The position numbers and the translations under genes are program-made. Positions 16,067 to 26,678 of a stretch of DNA of 64,000 nucleotides are shown here, piece by piece. The first letter of the stretch is position 1. Each line of letters begins with the position of its first letter. Source of the DNA: Gilliamella sp. Occ3-1 (GTDB lineage: Bacteria; Pseudomonadota; Gammaproteobacteria; Enterobacterales; Orbaceae); the NCBI RefSeq assembly GCF_001690655.1, contig NZ_LZHQ01000030.1:23736-87735 (forward strand), in the 5' to 3' direction. The notes under the pieces are model-generated. The model was not told the origin of the DNA. It was given only the letters and a program-made list of their open reading frames with translations, and searched no databases.

Positions 16067-17071
16067 ATGATTGAAGCGGATCGTTTGATTGCACCACAAG
16101 CGCAAAAGGAAGAAGAGTCATTAGATCGTGCAATTCGTCCAAAATATTTAGACGAATACATTGGTCAACCGCAAGTTCGTGAGCAAATGAAGATATTTAT
16201 TCAAGCCGCTAAACAACGCAGTGATGCACTTGATCATGTGCTTATTTTTGGCCCTCCTGGGCTTGGAAAAACCACATTGGCTAATATTGTCGCAAACGAA
16301 ATGAATGTTAATTTACGCACTACATCAGGACCTGTTTTAGAAAAAGCTGGCGATTTAGCCGCCATGCTGACTAATCTAGATCCAAACGATGTGCTGTTTA
16401 TTGATGAGATTCATCGGCTTTCACCTGTGGTTGAAGAAATTTTATATCCAGCTATGGAAGATTATCAATTAGATATTATGATTGGTGAAGGGCCTGCAGC
16501 ACGTTCAATCAAAATCGATCTTCCCCCCTTTACATTAATAGGTGCAACAACCCGTGCAGGATCGTTAACTTCACCATTGCGAGATCGTTTTGGTATTGTA
16601 CAACGACTTGAGTTTTATCGGGTTGAGGATTTGGAATATATTGTTAGCCGTAGCGCTAAATTTTTGGGAATGGATCTGTCAGACGAAGGTGCGCATTTAA
16701 TTGCCCAACGTTCACGCGGTACCCCCCGAATTGCAAATCGACTTTTGCGCCGTGTGCGCGATTATGCCGATGTAAAATCAAAAGGTGTTATCGACAAAAA
16801 AATTGCTACTCAAGCGCTAGATATGCTTGATGTTGATAATGAAGGTTTTGATTATATGGATCGCAAATTATTACTGGCTATTATAGAAAAATTTATGGGT
16901 GGTCCTGTTGGTTTAGATAACATTGCCGCGGCAATTGGTGAAGAGCGTGAAACGATCGAAGATGTACTTGAACCTTTTTTAATTCAGCAAGGTTATATCC
17001 AAAGAACGCCACGCGGTAGAATTGCTACACCTCATGCGTATCACCATTTTGGGATTATTCAGGATAATTGA
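16067..17071 (+). CDS. ruvB: Holliday junction branch-migration helicase RuvB
   Basis: The AAA+ motor (334 residues) that drives branch migration with RuvA. Walker A is G-P-P-G-L-G-K-T-T at 62-70 and Walker B is L-F-I-D-E-I-H near 110. Sensor 1 is the G-A-T-T-R-A-G block near 158, an arginine finger lies in S-P-L-R-D-R-F, and the winged helix closes the protein near R-G-R-I-A-T. All expected parts are present. It is the second gene of the ruvAB operon, ended by a clear terminator. Confidence 0.97.
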   Translation: MIEADRLIAPQAQKEEESLDRAIRPKYLDEYIGQPQVREQMKIFIQAAKQRSDALDHVLIFGPPGLGKTTLANIVANEMNVNLRTTSGPVLEKAGDLAAMLTNLDPNDVLFIDEIHRLSPVVEEILYPAMEDYQLDIMIGEGPAARSIKIDLPPFTLIGATTRAGSLTSPLRDRFGIVQRLEFYRVEDLEYIVSRSAKFLGMDLSDEGAHLIAQRSRGTPRIANRLLRRVRDYADVKSKGVIDKKIATQALDMLDVDNEGFDYMDRKLLLAIIEKFMGGPVGLDNIAAAIGEERETIEDVLEPFLIQQGYIQRTPRGRIATPHAYHHFGIIQDN

Positions 17072-17101
17072 ACAGTTAAAATTATACTAGTTTATGTTAA
17101 C

Positions 17102-17137
17102 AAAAAGCGTGGCTATTTGCTCAGCCACGCTTTTTTA
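17102..17137. terminator. Bidirectional terminator between ruvB and cysK
   Basis: AAAAAGCGTGGCT (17102-17114) pairs with AGCCACGCTTTTT (17123-17135). A and T runs on both sides let it serve both convergent genes. Confidence 0.93.
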
Positions 17138-17164
17138 TTAATCAAGTTTAATTCTATTTGGAAT

Positions 17165-18130
17165 TTAACCGAGCTCTTTTTCAGTAAACATGCCACTAAA
17201 TAAGTCAGTACTTAAGTAGCGTTCACCAGAAGAAGGTAAAATGACTACAATAGTTTTATTAGTATTTTCTGGTAATTTTGCTAATCGATCGGCCGCATAA
17301 ACAGCGGCACCAGATGAAATTCCTGCTAATATACCTTCTTTTTCCATCAATTTGCGGGCTGTTTCGATCGCTTCTTCATTTGATACTTTTTCCACCACAT
17401 CAATTAAACTTAAATCAAGATTTGCAGGAATAAAACCAGCTCCAATACCTTGAATTTTATGGGGGCCTGGTTTTATTGGTTCACCTGCTAGTGCTTGACT
17501 AATTACTGGTGAGTCGGTTGGTTCAATGGCAACTGCAGTTATATTTTTACCCTGTGTTTTTTTGATATAACGTGTTACACCAGTAAATGTGCCGCCAGTT
17601 CCTACTCCAGCAATAAAAATATCGACTTTTCCATCGGTATCTTGCCAAATTTCAGGACCGGTTGTTTTTTCGTGAATTTCTGGGTTAGCAGGATTACTAA
17701 ATTGTTGTAGCATCAGGTTCTTTTTAGGATCCCTTGCCACCATTTCCTCCGCTTTTTCGATTGCGCCTTTCATACCTTTGGCAGTTTCAGTTAATACTAA
17801 GTTAGCTCCTAAAGCTTTTAGTAGTTTTCTGCGCTCAATACTCATGCTTTCAGGCATGGTTAACGTTAGTTTATAGCCTCGAGCAGCGGCTACAGTTGCA
17901 AGTGCAATCCCAGTATTACCGCTTGTTGGTTCAATTAATTCAACATCAGTAGCTAATAAACCACGCTTTTCAGCATCCCAAATCATGTTTGAAGCAATGC
18001 GGCATTTGACACTAAAACTTGGATTGCGAGACTCAACTTTGGCTAAAATATTACCGTTACCAAAATGTTTTAATCTGACTAATGGTGTATACCCAATAGT
18101 TTGTGAATTATCATCAAAGATTTTACTCAT
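17165..18130 (-). CDS. cysK: Cysteine synthase A (O-acetylserine sulfhydrylase)
   Basis: A PLP enzyme (321 residues) that makes cysteine from O-acetylserine and sulfide in the cytosol. The PLP Lys is K42 in S-V-K-C-R-I-A, the substrate loop is T-S-G-N-T-G at 69-74, and the phosphate cup G-T-G-G-T-F-T-G is near 176. The S-V-K-C-R start of that block is CysK rather than CysM in type. AAGGATTC precedes the ATG. It is a single gene. Regulation by CysB would be expected, but I could not identify a site. Confidence 0.95.
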   Translation of the reverse strand: MSKIFDDNSQTIGYTPLVRLKHFGNGNILAKVESRNPSFSVKCRIASNMIWDAEKRGLLATDVELIEPTSGNTGIALATVAAARGYKLTLTMPESMSIERRKLLKALGANLVLTETAKGMKGAIEKAEEMVARDPKKNLMLQQFSNPANPEIHEKTTGPEIWQDTDGKVDIFIAGVGTGGTFTGVTRYIKKTQGKNITAVAIEPTDSPVISQALAGEPIKPGPHKIQGIGAGFIPANLDLSLIDVVEKVSNEEAIETARKLMEKEGILAGISSGAAVYAADRLAKLPENTNKTIVVILPSSGERYLSTDLFSGMFTEKELG

Positions 18131-18613
18131 ATTAGAATCCTTATTTAGTCAAAGCTAGATAGAATAGCCCCATCTTTCTGATTACTTAATTATATTTGCT
18201 ATTATAAATTCATCTTAATAAGATGGTACTAATTTATTATTATAATGATATTCATTTAAGATATAAGGGGGGATTGTTGTTTACTGATAAGTTAAAGCAT
18301 ATAGTCATTTTTGTTCACTCAAAATAAAATGTAGAAACCTAATGATATTAAAATATTTTCATCCAATAACAACGGAATCTTACTACAAAAATCATTTTTC
18401 ATTATATAATCTAACTGTGGGAAAACACCGAGTTGTTTATACTTCATGATTAAAATAATCCTCTAAAAACTTATAAGGTGTTTTTCACGAAATCGCTTTA
18501 TGGTGTTTAGCACGATATTCTTTTTATTGTATGTAATAAGAGTGCTGATTTTGGATCCGGTCTTTATTAGTATGATTAAACTAAAGTACTTTTAGATGTA
18601 ATTATGCATTATT
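18131..18613. other. Gene-free interval between cysK and priC
   Basis: The first 100 bases should hold the cysK promoter. The only coding echo is on the minus strand at 18437-18520, where E-Y-R-A-K-H-H-K-A-I-S, a stop, then K-T-P-Y-K-F-L-E-D-Y-F-N-H-E-V and a stop codon read like the C-terminal tail of an insertion-sequence transposase. That piece is too short to assign. Nothing else is recognisable. Confidence 0.4.
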
Positions 18614-19120
18614 TTATCCCAAAATATCACTTTCAATTTCATATTCAATTTTTTTAATTGCCTGTTCGCAGCGGTAAATTCGGTTATCAAGTGCGGCTAT
18701 TTTGCTTTGATTGATAATTTCGGGCGATAGTTCTAGCTCGTATTTCATCTCTTGTAGTCGGCGCAAGTAATCTAGGTGACGCATATGTTTTTGGGCTAAG
18801 GTTTCTGCAATAATATTTTGGAACCCTTTTTTACGCAGGCTCTGGGTTGCTAGTTCACGCGTTAGGGCAGCAATTTGGTTAACTAACTTGTCAGATAAAA
18901 AAGTTATTTGTTCAACTTTTTCTAATTTTATATTAGCAACTAGTACTTGATAAGTTTGTTTGATTTTTTCAAGATAAAACGTTTTATCTGTTACAATTTT
19001 ATTAGTTTGAAATAGCTGCTCGTCAAAATAAGGTTCTTGAAATTGTTGCTCGTTTGCTAAATTAATTTGCTGTTCTAATTTGTCAATTTGCTTTTGTAGT
19101 ATAGTGAGTAAATTTGCCAT
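18614..19120 (-). CDS. priC: Primosomal replication protein N'' (PriC)
   Basis: PriC helps reload DnaB helicase at stalled forks. The 168-residue product is almost all helical with a long coiled-coil content. The family block H-L-D-Y-L-R-R-L-Q-E-M near 117-127 (compare the E. coli H-x-x-Y-E-R-R-L stretch) and the R-Y-C-E-Q-A-I helix end support the call, as does the length (about 175 in E. coli). It lies 5 bases behind yfbV in a leftward pair. Similarity is modest, so confidence is lower than for neighbours. Confidence 0.8.
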   Translation of the reverse strand: MANLLTILQKQIDKLEQQINLANEQQFQEPYFDEQLFQTNKIVTDKTFYLEKIKQTYQVLVANIKLEKVEQITFLSDKLVNQIAALTRELATQSLRKKGFQNIIAETLAQKHMRHLDYLRRLQEMKYELELSPEIINQSKIAALDNRIYRCEQAIKKIEYEIESDILG

Positions 19121-19125
19121 TGTGA

Positions 19126-19608
19126 TTATTCTTTATAATAAGTTGAGCTATTATTGTCTTGACCGAAATAATCACCTAAATGCAATTTGGCTAGGTTGAT
19201 AATTTTCATAAACGCTTCAAAAGTTAATTCATTGTCTTTTGTACTATTTTCAGCAATGATTTTTTTAATAATTAGCTTTATTTTTAATTGGTTATAACAG
19301 TCAATTAGATTAAGCGGTAAGGGCGATAGTGCACGTCGTCCTAGCCAAAATAACCCTTGTAAAGGTATACTTAAAGTAAATAGTATGGTTGTTATTGTTA
19401 CAGCAATTTGTGCTGGCATGTAATATTGCCAAACTAGTAAGCCAACAATAATAGGAGGTAAGTATTTATTTGCGGTTTTTATGTGGTTAATAATTTTTAA
19501 TTCAGGAAATGAATGTGCTAGCTGTTTGTCCATTGGGCAAAGCTTCATATACCTATGCCCGGCTTTAAATGTGGTTATTAAATTCATATTTTTGTGATTC
19601 CTCGACAT
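19126..19608 (-). CDS. yfbV: YfbV/UPF0208 inner-membrane protein
   Basis: A 160-residue membrane protein of the UPF0208 family, which is linked in E. coli to keeping macrodomain Ter separate from its neighbours. Two hydrophobic helices lie at about 50-68 and 70-90. They are followed by the conserved P-L-Q-G-L-F-W-L-G-R-R-A-L-S-P-L-P block. The N-terminus M-S-R-N-H-K-N-M-N lines up with the E. coli start, which supports ATG 19608 over the internal Met. It is divergent from ackA exactly as in enteric bacteria. Confidence 0.9.
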   Translation of the reverse strand: MSRNHKNMNLITTFKAGHRYMKLCPMDKQLAHSFPELKIINHIKTANKYLPPIIVGLLVWQYYMPAQIAVTITTILFTLSIPLQGLFWLGRRALSPLPLNLIDCYNQLKIKLIIKKIIAENSTKDNELTFEAFMKIINLAKLHLGDYFGQDNNSSTYYKE

Positions 19609-19782
19609 TCACTTCTTATTGTCTTAAAATAGTGCCCATTCAAATTGGGGACTCTCTCTATTTTATCTCAAAAAGCAAGATATCAGAAGTCACCTTAGCG
19701 TAGTCACATTGATTTTAAATCATGTGTAAAGTTACCAATTTTGATTGGTATATGTCTTTTTATTCAATTTATAGGAATTACT

Positions 19783-20988
19783 ATGTCATCAAGTAATAAC
19801 GCTCTTGTTCTTAATTGCGGAAGTTCATCATTAAAATTTGCCATTATAAACCCTGAAAATGGTGATGAGTTTTTATCTGGTTTAGCTGAATGTTTTCATC
19901 TTCCTGATGCTCGTATTAAGTGGAAGCTTGATGGTGTTAAGAACGAAGCGTCTTTAGGGGCTGGCGCAGCACACAGTGAAGCAATTCGTTTTATTGTTAA
20001 TAGCATCTTCCCACAAAAACCAGAATTATTAGATAGCATTAAATCGATTGGTCATCGTATTGTTCATGGTGGCGAAAAATACACCCAGTCAGTTGTTATC
20101 GATGATTCCGTATTAAAAGGAATCGAAGAAGCATCTGCCTTTGCACCGTTACATAATCCTGCACATTTAATTGGTATTCGTGAAGCATTTGCTGCGTTCC
20201 CGCACCTAAAAACTAAAAACGTTGCTGTTTTTGATACTGCATTCCATACAACAATGCCAAAAGAAGCTTATCTATATGCTCTTCCAAACGAACTTTATAC
20301 TAAACACGGTGTTCGTCGTTATGGTGCGCATGGTACTAGTCATTATTATGTTAGTCGCGAAGCTGCAAGATTATTAAATAAACCAGTTGATCAAACTAAT
20401 GTTATCACTTGTCATTTAGGTAATGGTGCATCAATTACTGCTGTTAAAAACGGTGAGTGTGTTGAAACTTCAATGGGCTTAACTCCGCTTGAAGGTTTAG
20501 TAATGGGTACACGTAGTGGCGATATTGATCCGGCGATTATGTTCTTCTTACATGATAACTTAAAAATGTCTGTTGCTGATATTAATAATCTTTTAAACAA
20601 AAAATCTGGTTTATTAGGTTTAACAGGGGTAAGTAGTGACTGTCGTTATGTAACAGATAATTATGATAAAGACGAAAATGCTAAAAATGCTTTAGATGTT
20701 TTTGTTCATCGTTTAGTAAAATATATCGGTGGTTATGCTATGCTTTTAGATGGTCGTTTAGATGCTATCGTGTTTACTGGTGGTATCGGTGAAAACTCTG
20801 AAGAAGTTCGTCGTATGGCACTACAAAAATTAAGTATTCTTGGTTTTGAACTTGATCAAGAACGTAATCTTGCAGCTCGTTTTGGTAAGGGTGGCAAAAT
20901 TACTAAAGATGGTTCAGCTATTGCGATGGTCATTCCAACCAATGAAGAACTTGTCATTGCTCAAGATGCTGCGCGCCTAACAGCGTAA
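19783..20988 (+). CDS. ackA: Acetate kinase AckA
   Basis: Interconverts acetyl phosphate plus ADP and acetate plus ATP; the main ATP-yielding step of overflow and fermentative acetate production. The frame opens earlier, but ATG 19783 follows AGGAATTACT and starts M-S-S-S, giving 401 residues, the family length. The N-C-G-S-S-S-L-K-F phosphate loop is at 9-17, H-R-I-V-H-G-G near 90, and N-T-N-x-like G-N-G-A-S and G-T-R-S-G-D-I-D-P further on. A terminator hairpin separates it from pta. Confidence 0.97.
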   Translation: MSSSNNALVLNCGSSSLKFAIINPENGDEFLSGLAECFHLPDARIKWKLDGVKNEASLGAGAAHSEAIRFIVNSIFPQKPELLDSIKSIGHRIVHGGEKYTQSVVIDDSVLKGIEEASAFAPLHNPAHLIGIREAFAAFPHLKTKNVAVFDTAFHTTMPKEAYLYALPNELYTKHGVRRYGAHGTSHYYVSREAARLLNKPVDQTNVITCHLGNGASITAVKNGECVETSMGLTPLEGLVMGTRSGDIDPAIMFFLHDNLKMSVADINNLLNKKSGLLGLTGVSSDCRYVTDNYDKDENAKNALDVFVHRLVKYIGGYAMLLDGRLDAIVFTGGIGENSEEVRRMALQKLSILGFELDQERNLAARFGKGGKITKDGSAIAMVIPTNEELVIAQDAARLTA

Positions 20989-20997
20989 TTAATATTC

Positions 20998-21027
20998 AAA
21001 ACCGCCTAAATGGCGGTTTGTTTTTAT
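20998..21027 (+). terminator. Intrinsic terminator/attenuator between ackA and pta
   Basis: AAACCGCC (20999-21006) pairs with GGCGGTTT (21012-21019), followed by GTTTTTA. As it lies within the ackA-pta pair, it probably only lowers read-through into pta. Confidence 0.8.
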
Positions 21028-21054
21028 ACAATAAAGATTTAAGAGGTAATAATT

Positions 21055-23205
21055 ATGTCTCGTACAATTATGCTCATCCCAACTGGCACTAATGTCGGGT
21101 TAACAGGTGTGAGTCTGGGCGTTATTCGAGCTATGGAGCGTCAAGGTATTAATTTAAATGTGTTTAAACCTGTCGCGCAACCAAGAGCTGGTGGCGATGC
21201 GGCAGATAATACCACAACCCTAGTGAGCAACAATACATCAATTCCAACACTAAAACCGCTTAAAATGAGCCATGTTGAAAACCTATTAGGTTTAAATCAA
21301 CAAGATGTGTTAATGGAAGAAATCGTTGCCCTTTATGCCGAAAATACTAAAGGAGCTGATGTTGTTTTAGTTGAAGGTATTGTGCCAACATCTGATTATC
21401 CTTTCGCTAATGAACTTAATAATAACATTGCTAAAACTCTTGGCGCCGAAATTATTTTTGTAGTTAATATGGGCAAAGATACGCCAGAACAACTTAGAGA
21501 TCGTATTGAAATTGCTCGTTCTAACTTTGGTGGCATTAAAAATGATAAAATCGTTGGTGTGATTGTTAATAAAGTCAATGCACCAGTTGAGGAGCAGAAT
21601 CTTGCTCGTCCTGATGTTGCTGAAATTTATCATACACCTAAATTTGACGATAAAAAAATTACTATCGATGATTTAAATGCACACAGTCCATTGCCTGTTC
21701 TTGGTTGTATTCCGTGGAATATCGATCTAAGTGCTTGTCGTGCTATAGATATTGCTAAGCATTTTGACGCAAAAATTATTAATGAAGGTGATATAAAAAA
21801 TTGCCGTATTAAGCATATATCTTTCTGCTCACGTAGTGTGCCTAATATTATCAATCATTTACAACCAAATTCACTGTTAGTGACTTCTGCTGATCGTGCT
21901 GATGTATTAGTGACGATTAGTTTAGCTGCCATGAATGGTATGGCAATTGGTGGTGTACTCCTAACTGGTGATTATGAAATCGACGATAAAGTCGCAAAAT
22001 TATGCCAACCAGCTTTTGATACTGGTTTACCTGTATTTACGGTTAAAACCAACACTTTCCAAACCTCTATCAATTTACAACAATTTAATTTAGAAATCCC
22101 TGTTGATGACAAAGAGCGTATGGAAAACACCCAAAATTATGTAGCTGATCATATTGATGCTAAATGGATTAAATCATTAAATGAAGTAGTGAATTCTGCA
22201 CGTCGCTTGTCTCCTCCTGCATTTCGTTATCAATTAACAGAACTTGCTCGTAATGCGAAAAAAGTAGTGGTATTACCAGAAGGTGATGAACCAAGAACAG
22301 TTAAAGCAGCTGCAATTTGTGCTGAACGTAACATTGCAAAATGTGTTCTTATTGGTAATCCTGACGAAGTGCGTAAAGTTGCCGCTTCACAAGGCGTGAC
22401 TTTAGGTCAAGGAGTAGAGATCGTTGATCCTGAAAATATCCGTGAAAAATATGTTCCTCGCCTAGTTGAATTACGTAAAAATAAAGGGATGACTGAAGTT
22501 ATTGCTCGTGAGCAATTGGCTGATAATGTTGTATTGGGTACCATGATGCTTGAAGCTAATGAAGTTGATGGCTTAGTATCAGGAGCGGTGCATACAACAG
22601 CTAACACTATTCGTCCACCGTTACAATTAATTAAAACTGCACCAGGCAGTTCCCTTGTTTCATCGGTGTTCTTTATGTTAATGCCTGATCAAGTATATAT
22701 TTATGGTGACTGTGCAATTAATCCAGATCCAAATGCACAAGAGTTAGCCGAAATTGCCATTCAGTCAGCTGATACAGCAATTGCCTTTGGTATTGAACCG
22801 CGTGTTGCGATGATCTCCTACTCAACAGGTAGCTCTGGTCAAGGTGCTGATGTTGAAAAAGTGAAAGAAGCAACTCGCATTGCTCAAGAAAAACGTCCAG
22901 ATCTTATGATCGATGGCCCATTACAATATGATGCAGCGGTAATGCCTGATGTAGCTAAATCAAAGGCGCCTAATTCACAAGTTGCAGGTAAAGCTACTGT
23001 GTTTATTTTCCCTGATCTTAATACAGGTAATACCACATATAAAGCAGTACAACGTTCAGCGGATCTTGTTTCGATTGGTCCTATGCTACAAGGCATGCGT
23101 AAACCTGTGAATGATTTGTCTCGTGGTGCATTAGTTGATGATATTGTTTACACTATTGCATTAACCGCAATTCAATCAGCACAAGAACAAAACGCTGCAA
23201 AATAA
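21055..23205 (+). CDS. pta: Phosphate acetyltransferase Pta
   Basis: Converts acetyl-CoA and phosphate to acetyl phosphate, partner of AckA. The 716-residue protein is of the long enteric class. It has an N-terminal P-loop-like domain ([10 protein letters not shown] near 8-17), a central DRTGG domain (about 220-340), and the C-terminal catalytic domain (about 390-710) with [12 protein letters not shown] and the [10 protein letters not shown] block. The enteric form is allosterically controlled through the N-terminal part. AAGAGGTAA precedes the ATG. Confidence 0.97.
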   Translation: MSRTIMLIPTGTNVGLTGVSLGVIRAMERQGINLNVFKPVAQPRAGGDAADNTTTLVSNNTSIPTLKPLKMSHVENLLGLNQQDVLMEEIVALYAENTKGADVVLVEGIVPTSDYPFANELNNNIAKTLGAEIIFVVNMGKDTPEQLRDRIEIARSNFGGIKNDKIVGVIVNKVNAPVEEQNLARPDVAEIYHTPKFDDKKITIDDLNAHSPLPVLGCIPWNIDLSACRAIDIAKHFDAKIINEGDIKNCRIKHISFCSRSVPNIINHLQPNSLLVTSADRADVLVTISLAAMNGMAIGGVLLTGDYEIDDKVAKLCQPAFDTGLPVFTVKTNTFQTSINLQQFNLEIPVDDKERMENTQNYVADHIDAKWIKSLNEVVNSARRLSPPAFRYQLTELARNAKKVVVLPEGDEPRTVKAAAICAERNIAKCVLIGNPDEVRKVAASQGVTLGQGVEIVDPENIREKYVPRLVELRKNKGMTEVIAREQLADNVVLGTMMLEANEVDGLVSGAVHTTANTIRPPLQLIKTAPGSSLVSSVFFMLMPDQVYIYGDCAINPDPNAQELAEIAIQSADTAIAFGIEPRVAMISYSTGSSGQGADVEKVKEATRIAQEKRPDLMIDGPLQYDAAVMPDVAKSKAPNSQVAGKATVFIFPDLNTGNTTYKAVQRSADLVSIGPMLQGMRKPVNDLSRGALVDDIVYTIALTAIQSAQEQNAAK

Positions 23206-23232
23206 GTTTAGCAAAACGTTTTAACTATTGAT

Positions 23233-23260
23233 AAAAGGTGATGCAATATCACCTTTTAAT
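23233..23260 (+). terminator. Rho-independent terminator after pta
   Basis: AAAAGGTGAT (23233-23242) pairs with ATCACCTTTT (23248-23257) with a short loop, 27 bases after the stop codon. Confidence 0.88.
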
Positions 23261-23429
23261 TAAATTTAGCCAACAAGTAATAGTTTTTTAAAGCTTGAGT
23301 TATAGCGATTCAGTTTTAAAGTATTTTGTTCTAGAAATTTGCGACAAGGTCTTCAAAAACTTATTTTAAGTCAAGTCCAAGCATTCAAAGTTGATAAAAA
23401 CAATAAATAATAAAAATTTATAAATGATT

Positions 23430-23897
23430 TTATCCCTCCATGTTGTTTTTTAATAGTGTTAATAACATTTTCATAAATTGTTCTTTATCATCTTGTAATA
23501 TGGAAAAAAAATCTTTATCTATTTGTTCAACCAAAGGTACAGTTTCATTTGCTTTATTCAATCCTTTTTGGGTTAATTGAATGGATTTTGCTCGACTATC
23601 TTTAATTGAGCAAGAGCGTTTTATATAATTCTTTTTTTCTAAATTCTCTAATATTTGGGAAATTGTCATCACATCGATATTTGTTTTATTTGATAAAATA
23701 ACTTGTGTTATTTCGTCTGGCCGCTGTGATAGATAAGCAAGCGTTGCAAGCACTATAAATTGGGGATGAGTGATAGACTGTTTTTTCAAGCAATTTTTGA
23801 TATTCATATGCTAGGACGAATAAGTTTTCATAAAAACAAAACCAATAGATTCAGAATCAGTTCGGAATTGAGTCAAAAACTTATTGTTCTTTGTCAT
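23430..23897 (-). pseudogene. MarR-family regulator with an in-frame amber stop
   Basis: The full gene would start at ATG 23897, three bases after the stop of the upstream SRPBCC gene, and encode about 155 residues. A TAG at 23811-23813 interrupts it at codon 29 in the context Y-S-S-*-H-M-N-I. A Trp codon with one base changed would restore the family-typical helix. Downstream, the winged-helix DNA-binding domain is intact (I-D-V-M-T-I-S-Q-I-L-E-N-L-E-K-K-N-Y-I-K-R and D-S-R-A-K-S-I-x-L-T-Q-K-G). Translation could restart at ATG 23807, giving a 125-residue protein lacking the first dimerisation helix. It is probably inactive or altered, unless this is a sequencing error. Confidence 0.75.
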
Positions 23898-23900
23898 AAT

Positions 23901-24332
23901 TTACCCTTCAACTAAGCCATTTAATTTGTAAGTTTTATCAATAATATCATCTGAAATCTGTTTTATAAAATCATAGGATGCTTTCGTATCCATTTTTAGA
24001 TCTGGTTTTAGAGAAATTTCTGATTTTAATGCATATTGATTATGTGATATTTCCATAATTTGATGTGAGAAAAACAGTAAACCTATTTCAGGCATATCAA
24101 ATTGTTCTGTAAATTCTTGCTCATCAATAATCTTTGATAAAGTCACTTTCATTTCTGGTATATTTTGTAATTTGAAAATACCTTTAGCCCCTGTTTTTAA
24201 GTCACCAAATATACGAAAGTCTTCAAGATCAGTTTCCCATAATTTTCTTAAATTAAGCTCAGTATAGTATTGCCAAATTTGAGTTGGTTTAGCTTTGGTT
24301 GGTAATATGAAAGAAATTGAAATGGTATTCAT
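23901..24332 (-). CDS. SRPBCC-family protein
   Basis: A 143-residue protein with the START-like SRPBCC lipid/ligand-binding pattern. It opens with an edge strand (N-T-I-S-I-S-F-I), then the W-Q-Y-Y-T-E-L-N-L-R-K-L-W-E helix pair, alternating strands, and a long C-terminal helix (D-F-I-K-Q-I-S-D-D-I-I-D). Ligand and role are unknown. AAAAGGAGAC precedes the ATG. It forms a two-gene unit with the broken marR gene just downstream, so its original control was probably by that MarR protein. Confidence 0.72.
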   Translation of the reverse strand: MNTISISFILPTKAKPTQIWQYYTELNLRKLWETDLEDFRIFGDLKTGAKGIFKLQNIPEMKVTLSKIIDEQEFTEQFDMPEIGLLFFSHQIMEISHNQYALKSEISLKPDLKMDTKASYDFIKQISDDIIDKTYKLNGLVEG

Positions 24333-24589
24333 AACGTCTCCTTTTAATAAGTTTATTTATTGCAAGTTTACTTATTAATTAAGTAAAGAAAATTCAATTC
24401 TTTGATCTGTTGACTTATTACAAGGTTAATTTGATGATCATTTTATTGAATTTTGTAATAACATGATTCCAAAATTATTAATAATATAAAATATTTATAG
24501 TTGTTTTTAATTAATGCTCTCAATTTAATCGGTAAATGATACAATAGCATCCTAATTTTGTAATAGTTTATAGTTTAGGAATAAAATTG

Positions 24590-26173
24590 ATGAAAAAAGA
24601 CATCCACCAACAACGCATATTGATCCTTGATTTTGGTTCTCAAGTTACCCAGTTAATCGCTCGCCGAATTCGTGAAATTGGTGTGTATTGTGAACTGTGG
24701 CCGTGGGATGTATCAGAAGAGAAAATCAAACAATTTAATCCTAAGGGTATTATTTTATCAGGTGGTCCTGAAAGTACCACCGATGCTAATAGTCCTCGTG
24801 CTCCCGAGTATGTTTTTAATGCTGGCGTACCTGTTTTGGGTATTTGTTATGGCATGCAGACTATGGCAATTCAAGTTGGTAAGGGCGGTCAAGTCACTGG
24901 TTCTAACCAACGTGAATTTGGTTATGCTAAAGTGGATCTTGTTGGATCGTCAAAATTAACTGATGGTATTTTTGATAGCGCAAGTGAACAAGGCGTTAAT
25001 CAACTTGATGTTTGGATGAGCCACGGTGATAAAGTAACAGCATTGCCTGATAGTTTCACACTGATTGGGCGTACTGAAACTTGCTCATTTGCTATTATGG
25101 CTAATGACGAAAAACAATTTTATGGCGTTCAATTTCATCCAGAAGTAACTCATACTGTAAAAGGTTTCGAGTTATTGCAACGTTTTGTGATTGATATTTG
25201 TCACTGCGAAAAACTTTGGACACCATCTTCAATTATTACCGATGCTATTGCTAGAATTAAAGAACAGGTTGGCAATGACAAAGTATTACTTGGCTTATCA
25301 GGAGGGGTTGATTCTTCTGTTACAGCATTGTTATTACACCAAGCTATCGGAGATCAATTAACTTGTGTATTTGTTGATCATGGTTTGTTACGCTTGAACG
25401 AAGCTCAACAAGTTATGGATATGTTTGGTAATAAATTTGGCTTAAATATCATAGCTGTAAATGCTGAAGACCGCTTTTTAGCTGCACTAAAAGGTGAAGC
25501 AGATCCTGAAGCAAAACGTAAAATTATCGGGCGTGAATTTGTTGCTGTATTTGATGAAGAGGCGGCAAAATTAAAAGATGTAAAATGGTTAGCTCAAGGT
25601 ACTATCTATCCAGATGTTATTGAATCAGCTGCTGCTGATACTGGCAAAGCCCATGTAATTAAATCACACCATAATGTAGGCGGATTACCAGAAGATATGA
25701 AAATGGGCTTAGTTGAGCCACTGCGCGAATTATTTAAAGATGAAGTCCGTAAAGTTGGTTTAGAACTTGGTTTACCTTATGACATGCTTTACCGTCATCC
25801 ATTCCCTGGTCCAGGTCTTGGCGTACGTGTACTTGGTGAGGTTAAAAAAGAGTATTGCGACTTGTTACGTCAAGCTGATGCTATTTTTATTGAAGAACTT
25901 TATAAAGCTGATCTATACCACAAAGTAAGTCAAGCCTTTACTGTGTTCTTACCTGTTCGTTCAGTAGGTGTAATGGGGGATGGTCGTAAATATGATTGGG
26001 TTGTATCCTTGCGTGCAGTTGAAACCATCGACTTTATGACGGCTCATTGGGCTCAGTTACCTTATGACTTCCTAGGACGAGTTTCAAATCGAATTATCAA
26101 CGAAGTCAATGGTATTTCTCGTGTCGTATATGATATAAGCGGAAAACCACCAGCTACTATAGAGTGGGAGTAG
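24590..26173 (+). CDS. guaA: GMP synthase (glutamine-hydrolysing)
   Basis: Makes GMP from XMP, ATP and glutamine. Class I amidotransferase domain at 1-200: the nucleophile is C86 in G-I-C-Y-G-M-Q, with the His and Glu of Q-F-H-P-E-V-T. The ATP-pyrophosphatase loop L-S-G-G-V-D-S-S is near 235, and the dimerisation domain ends [11 protein letters not shown] 24590 is preferred over the TTG one codon earlier because M-K-K-D-I-H follows TAGGAATAAAA. The total of 527 residues is normal. guaB is not adjacent, unlike in E. coli. A TACAAT -10-like box lies at 24539-24544. Confidence 0.97.
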   Translation: MKKDIHQQRILILDFGSQVTQLIARRIREIGVYCELWPWDVSEEKIKQFNPKGIILSGGPESTTDANSPRAPEYVFNAGVPVLGICYGMQTMAIQVGKGGQVTGSNQREFGYAKVDLVGSSKLTDGIFDSASEQGVNQLDVWMSHGDKVTALPDSFTLIGRTETCSFAIMANDEKQFYGVQFHPEVTHTVKGFELLQRFVIDICHCEKLWTPSSIITDAIARIKEQVGNDKVLLGLSGGVDSSVTALLLHQAIGDQLTCVFVDHGLLRLNEAQQVMDMFGNKFGLNIIAVNAEDRFLAALKGEADPEAKRKIIGREFVAVFDEEAAKLKDVKWLAQGTIYPDVIESAAADTGKAHVIKSHHNVGGLPEDMKMGLVEPLRELFKDEVRKVGLELGLPYDMLYRHPFPGPGLGVRVLGEVKKEYCDLLRQADAIFIEELYKADLYHKVSQAFTVFLPVRSVGVMGDGRKYDWVVSLRAVETIDFMTAHWAQLPYDFLGRVSNRIINEVNGISRVVYDISGKPPATIEWE

Positions 26174-26204
26174 ATAACTATTCTTAAAATATAGTTTATA
26201 AATT

Positions 26205-26236
26205 AAAAAACAGCATCAAAAAAGCTGTTTTTATTT
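26205..26236 (+). terminator. Rho-independent terminator after guaA
   Basis: AAAAAACAGC (26205-26214) pairs with GCTGTTTTTA (26224-26233), followed by TTTTAT. Confidence 0.88.
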
Positions 26237-26678
26237 TATAAATACTAGAAAACTCCAACAATCTAATTAACTATCAAATATAGTTGTAAAAAATATTTAG
26301 GAGTTTATACCGTTTAGTGATTAATTTGGGCATAGCAGTATCTAATTGTGATTTAGTGAGATGTCGGTTGATGATTAATTTTTTCCGTTTTTAGAGCAAT
26401 TGCTTGAATACATCATGTGATTTTTCCCTGTAGGTAAGGTTTTCCAGTAACTTCAGTCATTACCATCTCGTATTTTTAGTAGATAACCATGATATTTAGC
26501 CGGCTTGTTTAGGTGTTGGTGGTCTGTTATTTTTTGTATTCAAATCCTCTTTAACTTTTATCATAGAAAATTTTCTACTTTTTGCTGTACAATTTTAGGA
26601 AATAATTATAGAAGCTTGCTTGGATATTATAGCAAAATCACAATTTTCTTTTATCCTCAAAATCCAATCACAATAAAA
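26237..26678. other. Gene-free interval between guaA and mmuM
   Basis: No supported gene. On the minus strand at about 26290-26490, broken runs such as T-E-V-T-G-K-P-Y-L-Q-G-K-I-T, split by several stops, look like an old coding sequence, but I cannot name it. Short plus-strand frames here are AT-rich and without family features. Confidence 0.4.

Noticed and set aside
19741..19782. Upstream start of ackA
   Set aside because: The extra residues are not part of the family and the ribosome site fits ATG 19783.
23811..23813. TAG read through as pyrrolysine or by suppression
   Set aside because: No sign of such a system is in the window, and the context fits a Trp-to-stop mutation.
24541..24589. 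guaB or a guanine riboswitch upstream of guaA
   Set aside because: The upstream gene is an SRPBCC gene in the other direction and the short leader shows no riboswitch core.
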